Positions 34,740 through 47,330 are shown, counted from the first letter of the stretch. The stretch is DNA of 64,000 nucleotides from Desmodus rotundus (GCF_022682495.2 NC_071398.1:11662934-11726933), one strand, 5' to 3'. Notes: a model not told the origin generated them from the letters alone. A program made the numbers and translations.

Positions 34740-34940
34740 GACCAATCTGCTGTCATGTTTGGCCAGTACATTACCCTTTGAGGCTCAGTTTTCTCATTTG
34801 ATGAAAGAGAATGACAGTTCCCATCACATAACATTGATGTGAAGATCAACCTCATGTGCTGATCTCGTGTGGTGATCTTTGGACGCCTCAAAGTATTCAT
34901 TAGACTGCCTGACAGATACTCAGCATCGATAAACACTAAT
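34740..34940 (+). repeat. MIR SINE
   Basis: 'tgaggctcagttttctcatt' followed by 'tgatgaaagagaatgac', then 'actgcctgacagatactcag', matches the sense MIR core and tail. A short (CA)n lies just upstream at about 34670-34683. Confidence 0.55.
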
Positions 34941-35608
34941 TGTTCTTGCTGCCACTGTCAGGTTGTGCTGACGGTTGTTGTCCAAGTACAACTTGCATTA
35001 GTGTTGGTATTATTTGGTGTGTGATACACGTGAGACTGTAAAGGGTGTGGATACATGGCTCCCCTCGGTTGGACCCGATGAAAGGCATGTGTCTGACACG
35101 CAGGCTGGCATAGTGACATACCACAGACACATACACTGTGACTACATCGTCGTAGGGGCAATGACCAGTGGGATGGCTTAGAGAAGGTCACTCAGTGTTT
35201 TCATCAGGGACAGCACTAGTAGATCTACAGAATTTATGAGCACTGTGTCTCCCCTAAGCTTCCTCTACCCTGCCCTTCCAGCAAAAGAAAAAGTAGGGAC
35301 TACAATGGGAAGCCTCATAGGTAGCTGTGCCGATGGCTCACATGTGAAAAACGTCATTCTAGATGGTAACTTGATAGAGATTTATTAGCTGGTCTGGGAC
35401 AAGAGAAATGGGTTTGCAGAAGCGTGACACTTCTATTGCCACTTTGCTCACGTGTCTGAAGTTGGAATATTGGTTAATAACTCATCTGCTCCATGGGAAT
35501 CTCAGGATGAATTTCCACTAACTAAAGTGTGAAGCAGATCAGAATTAGACTACTGCATTGTGCAGAGAAAAAAGGGAAAAAATGAAATTTATGGGTCTTT
35601 CAAAGATA
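34941..35608. other. Unique sequence, nothing recognised
   Basis: No gene or repeat supported. Two overlapping minus-strand frames (34936-35136, 34958-35191) have no domain. It ends at the mariner target TA. Confidence 0.45.
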
Positions 35609-35610
35609 TA

Positions 35611-36356
35611 CAAGGCCTGTCCAGAAAGTATCAAGTCATGTACTATGAAAAAGAGAGACATTTATTGAAGAAGATGCAAGATACAAGAAACATTGTACAT
35701 AGGACAATGACACCTCAGTCCCCTTCAAAGTACACACCTTGAGACCTCACACAGTTCTCCCAGCATCCCTTCCACTGTTTAAAACACTCTGCAAAATCCT
35801 TTGTTGGTATTGCTATCAGCTGCCCCATCATATTTTCCTCAACCTCATCTCTTCCCTTTCAAAGGTGACTTTAATTTTGTAAAAAGCCAGAAGTCACAGG
35901 GTGCCAAATATGGGCTATAGTGGGGCTGAGTCTCCTGGGTGATTTGATGTTTCACCAAAAAACTCAGTAGGCCTTCCACAATGTGGATCACTTTCAACAG
36001 ATTCTCAACTATCTTTGAAGTGTTTGTGCCACACTTTTATTTGCACTGAACTCATTGCATCGCCCCTGAAAGCCTTCTGAATCATCTGAATAGTTTTCAC
36101 GGAGGAATGTTCAGGCTTAATGCAAAATTTGATGCAGACTGTTGCTCTACTCGCTCAGTCATTTTGAACGCGACGGCCACACAGTACACATGCTCACTCA
36201 ACGGTGTCCCCCTCCCCACTGACTAGTACAGTGAAGCTGTATTTGTTCACGCATGTGCCTTCCAGTCCACTCTCCTTGGCTTCCAGGTTACATTGATGTC
36301 ATGCAAACCATTCTCATTATATTAAAAATGGCTGGACTTTTTCTAGACAGACCTCA
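35611..36356 (-). mobile_element. Internally deleted mariner transposon
   Basis: A 746-bp Tc1/mariner copy flanked by TA on each side (35609-35610, 36357-36358). The inverted ends are related: left CAAGGCCTGTCCAGAAAG, right read inverted TGAGGTCTGTCTAGAAAA. The transposase lies on the minus strand. A start region at about 36162 (MTERVEQ) leads into HTH-like text with frameshifts. The frame then jumps to the C-terminal catalytic block HYSPYLAPCDFWLF (35924 down to 35883), which contains the third acidic residue of the DD34D triad, followed by KLKSPLKGKR. The middle, including the first two aspartates, is missing, so the element is dead. Confidence 0.85.
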
Positions 36357-36358
36357 TA

Positions 36359-37067
36359 TATCCCTGTCCCCATGCCTGACACTTTCTCAGAGAAGGACTA
36401 TTTTCTAACTAGGTAAACGGTTAGGTAATAAAAAAGATTTCTCATCACTACTTTGAGTGAGCTGATTGCTGAAGCTACCTAAAACATTTAGGGGGCGACT
36501 GCTTGTGCCACAGCCCAGTTAAACACTCATTCCTCTTTGAACGTCCGATTAGAGATGAAAAGTTACTATAACGCAATGTCAGTGAGGGAGGTATAAGCAG
36601 ACAGGTCTACACATTGATTTGGTGATGCCAAAGTGATTGTGGGACAGGCACAGGAAGACAAAACAATGAAGGATGGCACATCAGTACTTCAATATTATCC
36701 TACGATTATATTCCAGTCTGTTCTAGCTTGTGATACTTCTATCAAGAAACACTTTAGACTACTTCTAAATTATCCAGCAGTAAATTTGCTTCCACAGCCT
36801 CCAGGAGCCATTGCAGAATCATATACAATTGGGAGCCATCTTGAATATACTTGTATATGGGCTCACGAAGAAAGGTCCTATCTAGCCTAATGCCTGAGAT
36901 TATTATTCTAACAGTTTTTTGGCAAAGACTATTAGTAACGAAAAAAAGGGGAATCCAAACCCTTTCTATTGGCAGTATGGCATGGATAAACTTTTTCTTG
37001 TCCAAATGTTTCAAAAGAAAAAATGACCTGTAAAGAAGTTCCTGAGACACAGAAGATGAAAACTCTA
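36359..37067. other. Unique sequence
   Basis: No gene or named repeat supported. A 148-codon minus-strand frame (36754-37200) starts inside the Ves SINE to the right and reads across this segment. It is best explained as a SINE-derived open frame. Confidence 0.5.
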
Positions 37068-37280
37068 GCCCTGGCTGGTGCGGTTCAGTGGATTGAGCAC
37101 CATCCTGAGAACTGAAGGGTCTCCAGTTTGATTCCCAGTCAGGGCACATGCCCGGGTTGTGGGCCGGGTCCCCAGGAGGGGGTACGCAAGTGGCAACCAC
37201 ACATTGATGTTTCTCCCCCTCTCTTTCTCCCTCCGTTTCCCTCTCTCTAAAAATAAATAAAATAAAAATCTTTAAAAAAA
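37068..37280 (+). mobile_element. Ves SINE, copy 3
   Basis: It starts 'gccctggctggtgcggttca' and has B-box-like 'gtttgattccc' and the Ves body ('cagggcacatgcccgggttg', 'aagtggcaaccacacattga'). A pyrimidine-rich stretch and an AATAAA/A-rich tail follow. It matches copies 1 and 2 along its full length. A short imperfect repeat ('aaaactct' left, 'aaagctct' right) may be the duplication. Confidence 0.92.
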
Positions 37281-40130
37281 GCTCTCACACAGAAGAGAGA
37301 GGGAATAATACCTCCATAAAAGATAGATTAAAAATGTAAAGAATATTTTAGAAATTGTCTTTATATGTCTATGTATACTATGGATATTATTTTATGAACC
37401 TTTTCTAAAGAAATATGTTAATTTAATACATATTATATATTAAAATTAAAGTATAAAGATATAGAATTATACCACTATTCATTTGTACAGTCACATAGTC
37501 TGCAACCAATAAATTTCTGCTATTAAAACATGTTTAATATCATAGGAAAATAACATGAAAATATCCCAACACGTGTTTATATATAAATCGGACCCTATAT
37601 GGTAGTATATTAACTCATTCTTATCCAAACACAGATATTCATCCTTTATGAATATACATATACAGTCAAATGGTGGTATAGGAATTCAAAACTCAGCATG
37701 GGATTTTCATAATTTAATAGCTCATTCAAATCTCATTCATTCAAAAGAGTGAAATCATGGACATTGCTGCTTTCCAGTTCATGGCATTTCCATTGGCTTA
37801 ATTCCTCTCAATCAGTATGTAATACTTTTATAATTTAAAAAAGCCTATTTAAAGATTATAGGCGGCACCGTGAAAGATGACGGCCACAAGAAACCTTTAA
37901 AGCGTATGAAACACTCTGAAGTAAAGCCCAATGCTTGGAAAATAAAGTATTAAGTGTGGATCTCTACCCCCACAGTGAGGTTCTTTAGTAGAAGGATGGT
38001 CTCCTTAGTCTTTCCTGGCCCGTCAAACAAGCTCGGCAACTACGTGATGTCCAAATAAATGCCTATGACTGCTCAAGAAAAGGCCATGTCTACCGTTCTG
38101 TGTTAACCAAACCCTGGAATTTATGTCTTCTTTTACAGAAAAGAAAATGAAGATTAAAATGTAGACAGATTCATTTACTCGCTCTAATTTTCACAAAAAT
38201 TTAGTTGGGGGAAAGCTGGATTATTCTGACTTCAAATCCAGAGGTCAACCCTTTCCCTGAAACACTTTACTTAATTCGTGAGCATTTTCCTAAATCTGCT
38301 GTGTACAAAGTCCCATATGGGACAGCATTTACAGGCAAAAAAAAAAAAAAAATTGCTCAAGACTTTAGAACTTTCCGTTAACAAGAATTCACATGTCAGG
38401 GTTAGCCAGAGATTCAGCGATATAGGGACAGAAAATGAGAAGAAAAAAAAAAAAAACTGGGAAGAGAGTGAACCACATATTTTCCAGCCCTTTTAAAGAT
38501 TCTCCTGTAGCTGAAACTGCTGGAGCTTCAGGAAGAGCATCCGTGTTATTATGCTTCTTCCACACATAAGGGCAGCTACTGCCTTTTGAGAAAATTATTT
38601 GTCCTACCTGGTTTTTAAACTGAACATAAGTCATTCCTGAGGACTGTGAAGTAAACTATGCACTTTGACTCATTTTGGCTCTACTGATGACACTAAGGGA
38701 GAATTAAGTAGAATCCCCAATTCAAGAAGCACCCAGTTGAGAAGAAACATCCATGGCTGAGAGTGCCTGAGTTTATCTGAACGCAAACTTTAGGGAGGTA
38801 GATGCTAATATATTTCTTCAAAGAGAAACCTCAAACAAAAACACAACATCAATTGCAAAGTGCTTCTCTCAAAGGTCATAATAAAAACTAGAGGGCTCTT
38901 GAACATGTTTCAAAGTATTTGCTACGGAGAGTTGATTTAATTACCTGTAACCTGTCCTGTGGGGACAATTAAAATATGACAACAAAGATGTATTTGCAGG
39001 AAAAGAAATGCTAATGACACTTTCTGTAAAAATCCTAACACAAACAATGCAAACTTTTGTTATAGTTCCTCAATTTATTTTCACATGGTAGAACAGAACT
39101 AGATTTATGACTTTGTTCTTGTTTGTTTCTTTAATAAATATCTCTTCCCCCCCAGCCCCTGGCTATGTCACCAGGAATCCAAATGATTCTACAGCAAGAA
39201 AAGGCAAGGAATATTTCAAAGCTAAGAATAAGAAGAAGCCATAAAGAATTGAGCTTAATTGTCTTCACATATCTCATCTGATTGTTCTCATAACGCCTTC
39301 TTTGCTGGGTGCCTCTGCTTCAGACCTTTTGTGTCAAGCAAGGGACAATTAACACGACTTAGGAGAGCAGGTTATGTTCTGAAAATGATACCTGCATATT
39401 CCTGCAGGAGTTCAAACAGCACAAAACTATATATCTGTAGTGATTTCAACAATAACCAAGTATCATCACAGGTGATGAGCTCATTTGAAGGCTGACGTCT
39501 TTCTCTTGGGGTTTCATCACTGGAAAATGATGCTGAGATCATGACACTGGTGAAAAAAAGGAAGTGATCTCTTTCCTCTTTGAGTTTCAGAAACAGTGCA
39601 AATGACTGTTTTAATGAGCTTTTAAAGACGGGCATGAGAATACCTGGGGGAAAGTGGAGTGGGAAGATTTCCTCCGTGGACTTAGAAACTACCATTAACA
39701 AAACTGCATTCTTCAAAATGAGAAATCTCTGAAAAGTTGAAATAAAATAATTCTATGATTAACTATATTTGAGAATATGTGCATTCAAATAAAATTAAAG
39801 TCTTACTTCATATTCCTTTTTTTATATCTAAGTAAGCCTTATCAACTTTTTAAAAAGGGCTAACATGGGCAAATCTCCAAAACTTGGTTGGTCCCATAAC
39901 CCTGTTTACTGCTAAATATTTTATGGAGAAGTGTTCATCAGTCTCGACTCTGGATAAGAACACTATTCTAGCCCCAGCATCTCCCACACCTGGTGATGGA
40001 CATGCAGTTTTTGAGGGGAGGGGAGGTGTGAGCCGTGTTATTTAGAAGGCAGGCTTCTCAGGATTTTGGCAGCCTTGTATTAAGGCATCTGTCTGACAGA
40101 ACAAACTACTTTGTGTGCACACCCGTGATA
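37281..40130. other. 2.8 kb unique sequence; part may be conserved noncoding
   Basis: 37310-37740 is very AT-rich. A 31-codon open stretch after 37861 (GGTVKDDGHKKPLK-like) followed by an AATAAAG resembles the end of a small processed transcript, but I cannot identify it. 38640-39020 is repeat-free with balanced composition and many homeodomain-type ATTA motifs. A runs lie at 38338-38352 and 38443-38455. No gene supported. Confidence 0.4.
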
Positions 40131-40300
40131 TCAGCCATAGTGGTAAGTACTCTTTAAAATGTGAGAAGAGTTCAATATTATCCACACAGTTAAGAAAAAT
40201 GAGACGCAGAAGTTAGATTTATTTGTGCAGCTAATTGTGAGAAACCTAAGAATTAAACCTAGCTCCGATGTGCCAACCCTTCCCACCACCCAGCACTGAA
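40131..40300 (-). repeat. Possible MIR fragment
   Basis: 'aaaaatgagacgcagaagtt' and the following 'cctaagaattaaacctagct' weakly follow the antisense MIR core and end. Similarity is poor. Confidence 0.35.
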
Positions 40301-42469
40301 GACGCATACTGCTGTGTATGCTTGCATGGCATTTGGACCGCATCTCAGAGCAGAAGCTCACCTGGATTCAACGGGGCAAACCAAGGCGACCAAGCCACCA
40401 GCACTTGGACTTCAGAACACAGTTAAAAACCCTGTTTCAAATCCGTTGCTTGCCTCACATTACTTATGATTTCATAGTGTATTGAGCTAGTTGGTAGAAC
40501 AGGCAGGCTTCTAACTCCTGTATACAAAAATCAGACACAGCCTCCCCAAGATTTTTATTCATAGTCTAGCATGGTTAATTAACTGCTCAGGTAACGCTCT
40601 TGCAGGTGATCTTTGGACCATGTTTTAAGAAGCTCTGTGACAGAGAATATGAAGACTGCCTGTTATTGTTAATCTAGAGAACAAAGGTGTCTTTCCAAGA
40701 TAATGGACCATGTTTTCCTCCTCAGCTCAAAGACTTTGCTGGATGCTCAAGAAAAAAAAAAGATAAAAATCAGGATTTGGTCAAATTTTCCACTGTCTTC
40801 AGAGGCTGTATGTCAGATTTGTTCCTTTTAAAGCTAGAGGAGGAGCAATAATCTGCTACCTAATGTCTGTAATTTAAAAATTCCTTCTTTCATGACTCTG
40901 CCCTTGTGCTTATTTTCCAGTCCATGTTCCATCCAGACTGCCGAATATTTAGGGGGGCATGAGGAAGGGGCCCAGTGTGCAGAACAAGGGCAAATAAGGC
41001 AGTGGCTCTGCATCCCACTATCTGAGCTTGTTATTGGGAGCAAGAGGGCAAATCACGTAAGAAAATAGTCTGGCATCTTATTTTCTAGAACAACAGTTGC
41101 ACTTGTTTGATTAGGGATTTTTATTGCTCTGCCTCATGCTTGAAGCAGAAGGGGGCTCTCCTTTGGGCACAAAATACTAGATTTCTGCACATTTAAATAG
41201 AAGGAAATTTTCTAAATTAGCACAGCTCCAAACAACCCAGAACTTTTGGGCATTATGATTATTATATCAAGCAGAACTTAACCTAGAAAGTTAAAAAATA
41301 ATAATAATAAAACCAGTTTCAGAATCCCGGAGGTCCAGGTCCAAGTACAAGCCCTGAAGTTTGACAAATGTAAGCTTTCCAATTGCAAGAATATCATTCT
41401 CTTATTTATTCGGTGAACTTACATTTGTGTTTTGATTGTTGTCTCTTTCTTCTGACCCATTTTTCTCCAGCCCTTTCCTATTTATCTGAACAAGCACAAA
41501 AAAAAAAAAGATAGTAATAAAACATCACTGGGAGAAAGTGAAATATCTTTGAATAGACCAAGGAGGAGCCCCAGTTTAGGGATAAACCAGTGCTTTTCAG
41601 CACATACCGTACTGACAGCTCTCTTATTCGGAGTCGTGCAGGGAGGCTGATAATGCCACAGCATGCCACGGAGACAAAGAACTGAAGGGCCAAAAGAGAG
41701 CCCTCACACTGGAGTTGAGTTATTGATTTTTTTCCCTTAAATCATATCGCTCCGAAAATGGAGAAGTTGAGTTTCTAGGAGAAATGATGCTTTCGGCTTT
41801 GTGTCTCTTGACTTCTAGGCACGAGGAAAGAACTCAGGAATGTGGCTGCATTAGAAAAACAATCTGTGCAGATAAGCAATCTAGTAGTAGCAATGGGGAC
41901 CGGAACCCATTTTGGGGGACTCCATGTCTGATATTCCTTGTTCTTTTTTGTTTGCTTTTAAGAATACATTAAATGCGATTCCAATAAGTTGTGGGAAAAA
42001 TTTTTTCCATGGGCCAAACAATTGTTCCTCACTTGCCCCATTTTTGGGGGGGTCAAGTGAGATGTGCCGTGGAACAGAGTGTGCTTGGCGAGACACAAAG
42101 AGAGAAAGTAGGAAGCAGGAGTGGAGGATTCCGTAAACTATTAGCAACTACATCTAGTTCAACAGAGAGTGTTGTAGGTGTTCAGAGAGGGTTTGGCGGG
42201 GATCCCTGCTTACCTGAGATGCTCTTCTTGTCTCCACAGTCATCTCAGAACAAACAACCACTACAGAAATAAAATAATTCCACTACCCAATCAATTCCTG
42301 AAGACAAGCTAAACACTGAATGTTCACATTAGCCGGTTCCTTCCAGGGAACTGTTATTGTTGGCAGGAAAACAATAAAATAAAAATATCCTATCTTCAGT
42401 TCTTTATCTAGAGTTAATCATGATTGCACTTGTTTTCCTTCTATTTCCTCTATGATTTATGACTAATGT
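40301..42469. other. Unique sequence, nothing recognised
   Basis: About 2.2 kb with no named repeat. The frames at 41881-42147 (minus) and 41912-42136/41991-42272 (plus) overlap one another and lack domains. No supported exon. Confidence 0.4.
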
Positions 42470-42770
42470 ATGAAATGGGTATTATTATCCCTCCCTAATA
42501 CACATATGCAAATATGCATACATGTGTGTGTATGTGTACATACAGAGGCTTAGAGTGATTGTCTTTTTTTATTGTTTCTTTAATTAATTAATTTATTTTT
42601 ATTCACTTACAATTGTCTGCATTTTCTCCCCGTCCCTCCACCCCACCCCAGCCAGTCCCACCTCCCTCCCCCACAGCTAATTAGGACAGAGCTAGAATTC
42701 CAACCTAAGTTTTCTGCATCCAAATCTGTGTTTTCTTCTCTATACCAAGATGTTTTCCCTTTAGAAATAA
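42470..42770 (-). repeat. MIR SINE split by a young L1 end
   Basis: The left half ('gaaatgggtattattatccc', 'acagaggcttagagtgattg') and the right half ('cagctaattaggacagagct', 'agaattccaacctaagtttt') are consecutive parts of one antisense MIR. They are interrupted at about 42556-42675. Around 15 bases of the expected MIR core (the 'ttgcccaaggtca' area) are missing at the junction. Confidence 0.65.
42556..42675 (-). mobile_element. Young bat-type L1 3' end, truncated
   Basis: A T-rich start and 'cacttacaattgtctgcatt' are followed by pyrimidine-rich tracts. Read inverted, this is the same L1 3' UTR as at 15817-16112, cut to ~120 bp. No clear target-site duplication was found. Confidence 0.65.
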
Positions 42771-42964
42771 AGTATTTTACAGTTTCAAAAACAGTGATGC
42801 ATCTATAATCTGTGCTACATAACATTCTAACATACTATAATAATTAGTTATTTACTTTGTTCACTGTTTACTGTCTCACTCCTGACCAAAGATTCAGTTT
42901 TTACCTGAGAGTCTCAAGAGGAAAATTTATGGTAGAAGAGAGAAAATAATGACAGAGATTTAAA
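42771..42964. other. Short unassigned segment
   Basis: Nothing recognised between the two MIR copies. Confidence 0.4.
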
Positions 42965-43120
42965 TATAAATTTGAACCCTTCCTACGCCAGTCAGTGATG
43001 ATATAAACATGAATTAATCACTCAATCTCTTGGAGTTTCAGTTCTCTTGTCTTGAAAATGAGAGCACAATTGATCTCTTAGATGATTGTGATGATTAATT
43101 TTAATGAGAACTGAAATTAC
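42965..43120 (+). repeat. MIR SINE fragment
   Basis: 'ttggagtttcagttctcttg' followed by 'tcttgaaaatgagagcacaa' and 'gattgtgatgattaatttta' follows the sense MIR core. Confidence 0.55.
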
Positions 43121-44739
43121 TCCGTGTATATCAGAAATTAGAATTCACAGTCCTAGTTGTTTTATCCTTCAATCTATTTTTCAGCCTCTGTGTTTTCCAT
43201 TTCCACTTCCCCAGACTCACTTCTTCCTCTTAGATTCGCGTCGGTCCAGGTGGTGTGCGATATCTCATATGCAGAAAGAAAAATAAGCAGATACATCAGT
43301 CTTGGTTTCACCAGGCAAGCTCTCTTCTGAGCCCTCTTCTTTCACATTTGATTCCGTGGAGTTCATTGTATTTTATCTGTAGTTCTGTTGCAATTTTTGT
43401 CCTGTTTTAGGGGTGAGCATGGTTGCTTAAATGTTACTGAATGTATGCAGTACTGGCTCCACTTGAGTGATCCTCCTCCTCATCATCACAAGCAAGTGAC
43501 TGGCAAACCTTAGAGAGGACAACAGAGTCAATAATTCCCTGCTCTTATGTCATTTTCCATCCAATACCTCCTGATAGTAATTGTTAGATCAAATCCTTTA
43601 CCCGGGACATAATAGAAGAAGAAACTGTAAAGCCACACAAGGAGAAAAAAAGGAAATCTTCCCGTAAGAGGGAATGGACATTTAGATTGACAGCCAGGGC
43701 AGGAACTTGCTAATTACATGAAAAGATGGGTGTTGTTCCAGACAAGCTTATTTTTAAAGAAGTATTACAGAATCGTGGAAACGACGGCATGTGTGAGGGC
43801 TGCTGTTCAGAGATAGTGGCACACAGGTTAGAACACAGTGGAGCTTGTGGCAGCATCTGAAGCAGACACCACTCACAGTACGAAGCTCAGACGATCTGGA
43901 GCCCGCAGCTCCACAAGGTTAGCTGATCAGCACCATCACCTGCACTGTGAGAAATACAGATTTCCAGTCTCCGATGATTCTGCAGATGCAGGTGAAGCCA
44001 AATATACATGTAGTGATAACCCGATCGTTGTGATCACCTGGGGCCTTGGAGAAATGCATGTGCAGATAAATACAAGTAGAAAGATGTCCTCTCTATCTCA
44101 TATATGATGTACACAATAAACTATCGCACATGTGGATGCTGTAAGTGTAGCATGTATAGTGCACTTTTCCAAAGATGAAGGTGGTCCCTATGACCAGCCA
44201 GCTTTCTGTATTGAAGATGTATGTGATAGGGAATCTCAAAGAAGACTCTATCGAAGAGAAAACCAGTGATCTAGCAATGCTGTGCATGACAGACCAACAT
44301 TTCAGGCATGTCAATCAGTTCAAAAAACATACTGTAAAAGAATAGTGATTTAAAAGCAGGCTTTGGAATCCAAAAGTCAAGCATTAACAGTAACTGCCCG
44401 GGGGTGAAGATTATATATGTATAACCTGGAAAAGTGTATGGCATAGAATCCAATATCTGCTAAGCACCTCAAAGTGGAGCTGGAGAGAGAGAATATGCTC
44501 AAGAGATATTTTGGTGGTAAATCAGTATGAGTAAATCATTAGGGTTGGAAGATGGCTAAGCTTAGAAAATGTAGACATTAAATGATAGGCCTGATTTTGT
44601 ACATGGTGCATTGGAAGTGTTTGTAGTATATCCAGATGGAGATGTAGAGTAGGCAGGATTAAATTCTGGAGAATGGAGAGCAGCTACATCAGTGGGAGAC
44701 ATATCTGTGGATGTTAACTCAGTAGCTCTGTCCTTCAGC
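43121..44739. other. Mostly unassigned; weak ancient-repeat traces
   Basis: 43900-44010 has faint similarity to MER20-type text ('agcaccatcacctgcactgt', 'gagaaatacagatttccagt'). 44600-44690 resembles an old unplaced mammalian repeat ('agatggagatgtagagtagg'). No gene supported. Frames at 43838-44107 and 44093-44314 lack domains. Confidence 0.35.
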
Positions 44740-44960
44740 CCACATACATCACTTTGTATGGCCCTGGGGATTCTCCTCCAAGTTCACATGGCTGTCGACT
44801 TTGCGTGTTTACTTCTATGTTATTTGTCTACGATCTACCCCAATAGATAACTAGTTCTGTAAAGGCTGGTACTATGTCTAGTTTGTTTGTTTTTATATTT
44901 TCAATACCTTGGATAGTGATTGATGTTTATTCTTTTTTTTGGGATAAATGAATAAATGGT
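44740..44960 (+). repeat. L2 LINE 3' end
   Basis: 'tatgttatttgtctacgatc', 'ctagttctgtaaaggctggt' and 'actatgtctagtttgtttgt', ending 'gggataaatgaataaatggt', follow the L2 3' end in order. Confidence 0.6.
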
Positions 44961-46559
44961 TAGCTTGAAGACTTTTTAAACAAAATCACAATGTTTAACT
45001 AGATTGTCGCCTGTTTTATAACCATAATGGTAAGAAGAAAGAAAATAATCTCAGCACATTCTTTCCCCACCAATCTCCCAACAGTGTTAGAAGTGGTAGT
45101 ACTTTTATTTTAAAACCATAGAACTCAAATATGTAGAATTATAGTTTCATAATAATTTTGCCCTGTCTTATACTAAAATATAATGGGTAACTCATCAGAG
45201 TGCTAACTATAAAACAAGTAGATTATGTACATATGGCTTGTCTCACTGCTATCACATGCTACAAAGTTACTTATGGTGTTACTAAAAGTCTACTGTTCCC
45301 AAAATACAAAGGCAATCCTGGGGACAATTTAAGGAATACATTTTAAAAGTAACATATAAAGTGAGACAAATAGAGTATTATATGTAATTCTCATATACTT
45401 AATTATGCAAGTCTTAGAAGTAGATGTAAAATTTCTATTGAGTAATATATGTTAATAAGTTCATATTCAGTTCTCTCAAATCAAATGATACAGCCCAGTT
45501 TTATGGCTCTAAAGTACTTTACTCAATGGAACACTGAACTAATGACCAGATAAAGAATTTTCTGCTAGCTTTATCTTTGCTCTGAGAAGTCATATCAAAT
45601 ACAATAAAGTTATATTGCATCTTGTATTATTGATATTTTTGTTACTTCTTCTCTTTGAGTCATTTCTCTTTTTATGTTCTCACTAAGGCAAGATGAAAAA
45701 AACAATATCAGGCAACCCTCTCTAGCAAGTGCTTCTAATAAAAATGAATAAGTGAGAAAAGAAATATTGTCTTTAATAGCTTTGACCAAGTTCTCAAGAG
45801 TGAGCAGAGAGATACTTCAGTTAGCCCAACTACTTCATTGTATATGATGTACACTTGGAGCCCCAAGGAGCTGACGTGTCCTCCCCAAAGTCATATGTTT
45901 AGTTAGTCAGGGGTGACAGTAAGATGAAAATGCAAGCCATCAGATGAACTCCTCCACTCTCCTGTGACAGTAGTGGCTGGGAAGCGGCCAAAGTAGGACA
46001 GATGGGCCTCATGCTTTCCCGTGTTCAACAAGCACTTCAGCATTCATCATCAGCCCAAGAAGCCAGTCATTTTCATACTTCAAGGAAATGAAAAAATCAG
46101 CTCCCCATTAAGACAGTATTCTGATGCTTCCATTGTCATACGACTGATTGCCCATTCTTTATGGAAGAGGGTATCATTAGCCATCACTTATTCTTCCATC
46201 CTTCACTCAGTGTTTACGGAGAATACAGTGTGCAAAACAGTGTGTTAAGCCATTCGCAGATGATGATTTAAGTAAAGAACAAAACAGCTTTTGGAATCAC
46301 AGAATACAAGCTGAAGCCAGAGAAATTAAGTAAATGGTCACACTGTGTAACATTTACTTTCAGATACGTAATTTTCAACAATAATTTTTTTCATGATGTG
46401 GTTTCAGATAGGAAAGATGTATCTGTTCATACCCAAGGGGGAAAAAAATTCTGCTACAGGTTTGCTCTCTTGCTTTGAGCAACAAGATAACTAAACAACT
46501 ATATTAAATATAAATATGTAGACACTAGAAAAAAGCCATAGAAAGACTGCAAGCCTCAA
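44961..46559. other. Unique AT-rich sequence
   Basis: No gene supported. 45880-45965 has a faint antisense MIR core. The frame at 46021-46248 lacks a domain. Confidence 0.4.
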
Positions 46560-47330
46560 TGAAGGAATAAAATTTACATATGCCTATTATTGCCTCAGTT
46601 TATGGCATGGAAGCAATTTTGGGGCAACAGAGAGAGGAAGGCTACAAGCAGAGTCTGGTGAGCTTGCTGAGTAGGGGAATTAGAGGTGGGAGTTTGGGAA
46701 GGTTGAAGCAAGTAGAATTTTCAGGAGATAGAATTTTCAGGAGATGGTACCAGAAAAGAAGGGGTTACATAGGCAGTGAGCTCATACGATTTGAAACTGT
46801 GGCTGAATTCTGATCTCCATACATACATAAGAAGAACCTCCCTGAGGCCTCAGAGAGAACCACTGGCAGGTAATAATAGGCCATCAACTATCAGAATTCA
46901 AACAAGTTGGGCAATAGTCAGTGATCCTAGAAGCCATAGTGGAAAGACCTCCTAGAAAATGAGGCATTTGTTACATTCTTCAAAATGGCATTGTCCTAGT
47001 AGCAGGGCTATAGAAATCCCAGAACAAAGGCTCCCTGGTGCATCCGGACAAAACCTAAAGCAAGACCTGGAAGCCTCAAATTGATCTAAAGTTAGTTGAT
47101 TGTGAACCAGTACAAAAGCCAATACTCATTTTAGGATTATAAAAAAAAACCCCAGCAGTAATAGCATCAAATTCACAATATTTAATAACAACCGAATTAT
47201 CAGGCATAGAAATTAGAAGGAAAACAGGGTCCATTACCAGGTATATTCAACCAATAAAACAGCCACTCATAATTAAATTTCTCTGCAAACTGGGAATTAC
47301 AACATAACTTCTTCAACCTGATTAAATGAA
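46560..47330 (+). repeat. Probable old L1 5' leader sequence
   Basis: Diverged text resembling the 5' leader and ORF1 start of L1M/HAL1 elements ('accgaattatcaggcataga', 'aattagaaggaaaacagggt', 'ccattaccaggtatattcaa'). It contains a perfect 16-bp tandem duplication at 46714-46745. Assignment is tentative. Confidence 0.4.
46714..46745 (+). repeat. 16-bp tandem duplication
   Basis: AGAATTTTCAGGAGAT is repeated twice without a spacer. Confidence 0.95.

Noticed and set aside
35560..35742. 60-codon plus-strand frame
   Set aside because: It is a shadow over the left end of the mariner element.
42495..42545. GTGT/TACA-rich stretch as a CRISPR-like or satellite array
   Set aside because: It is only a short imperfect dinucleotide-rich tract inside a MIR.
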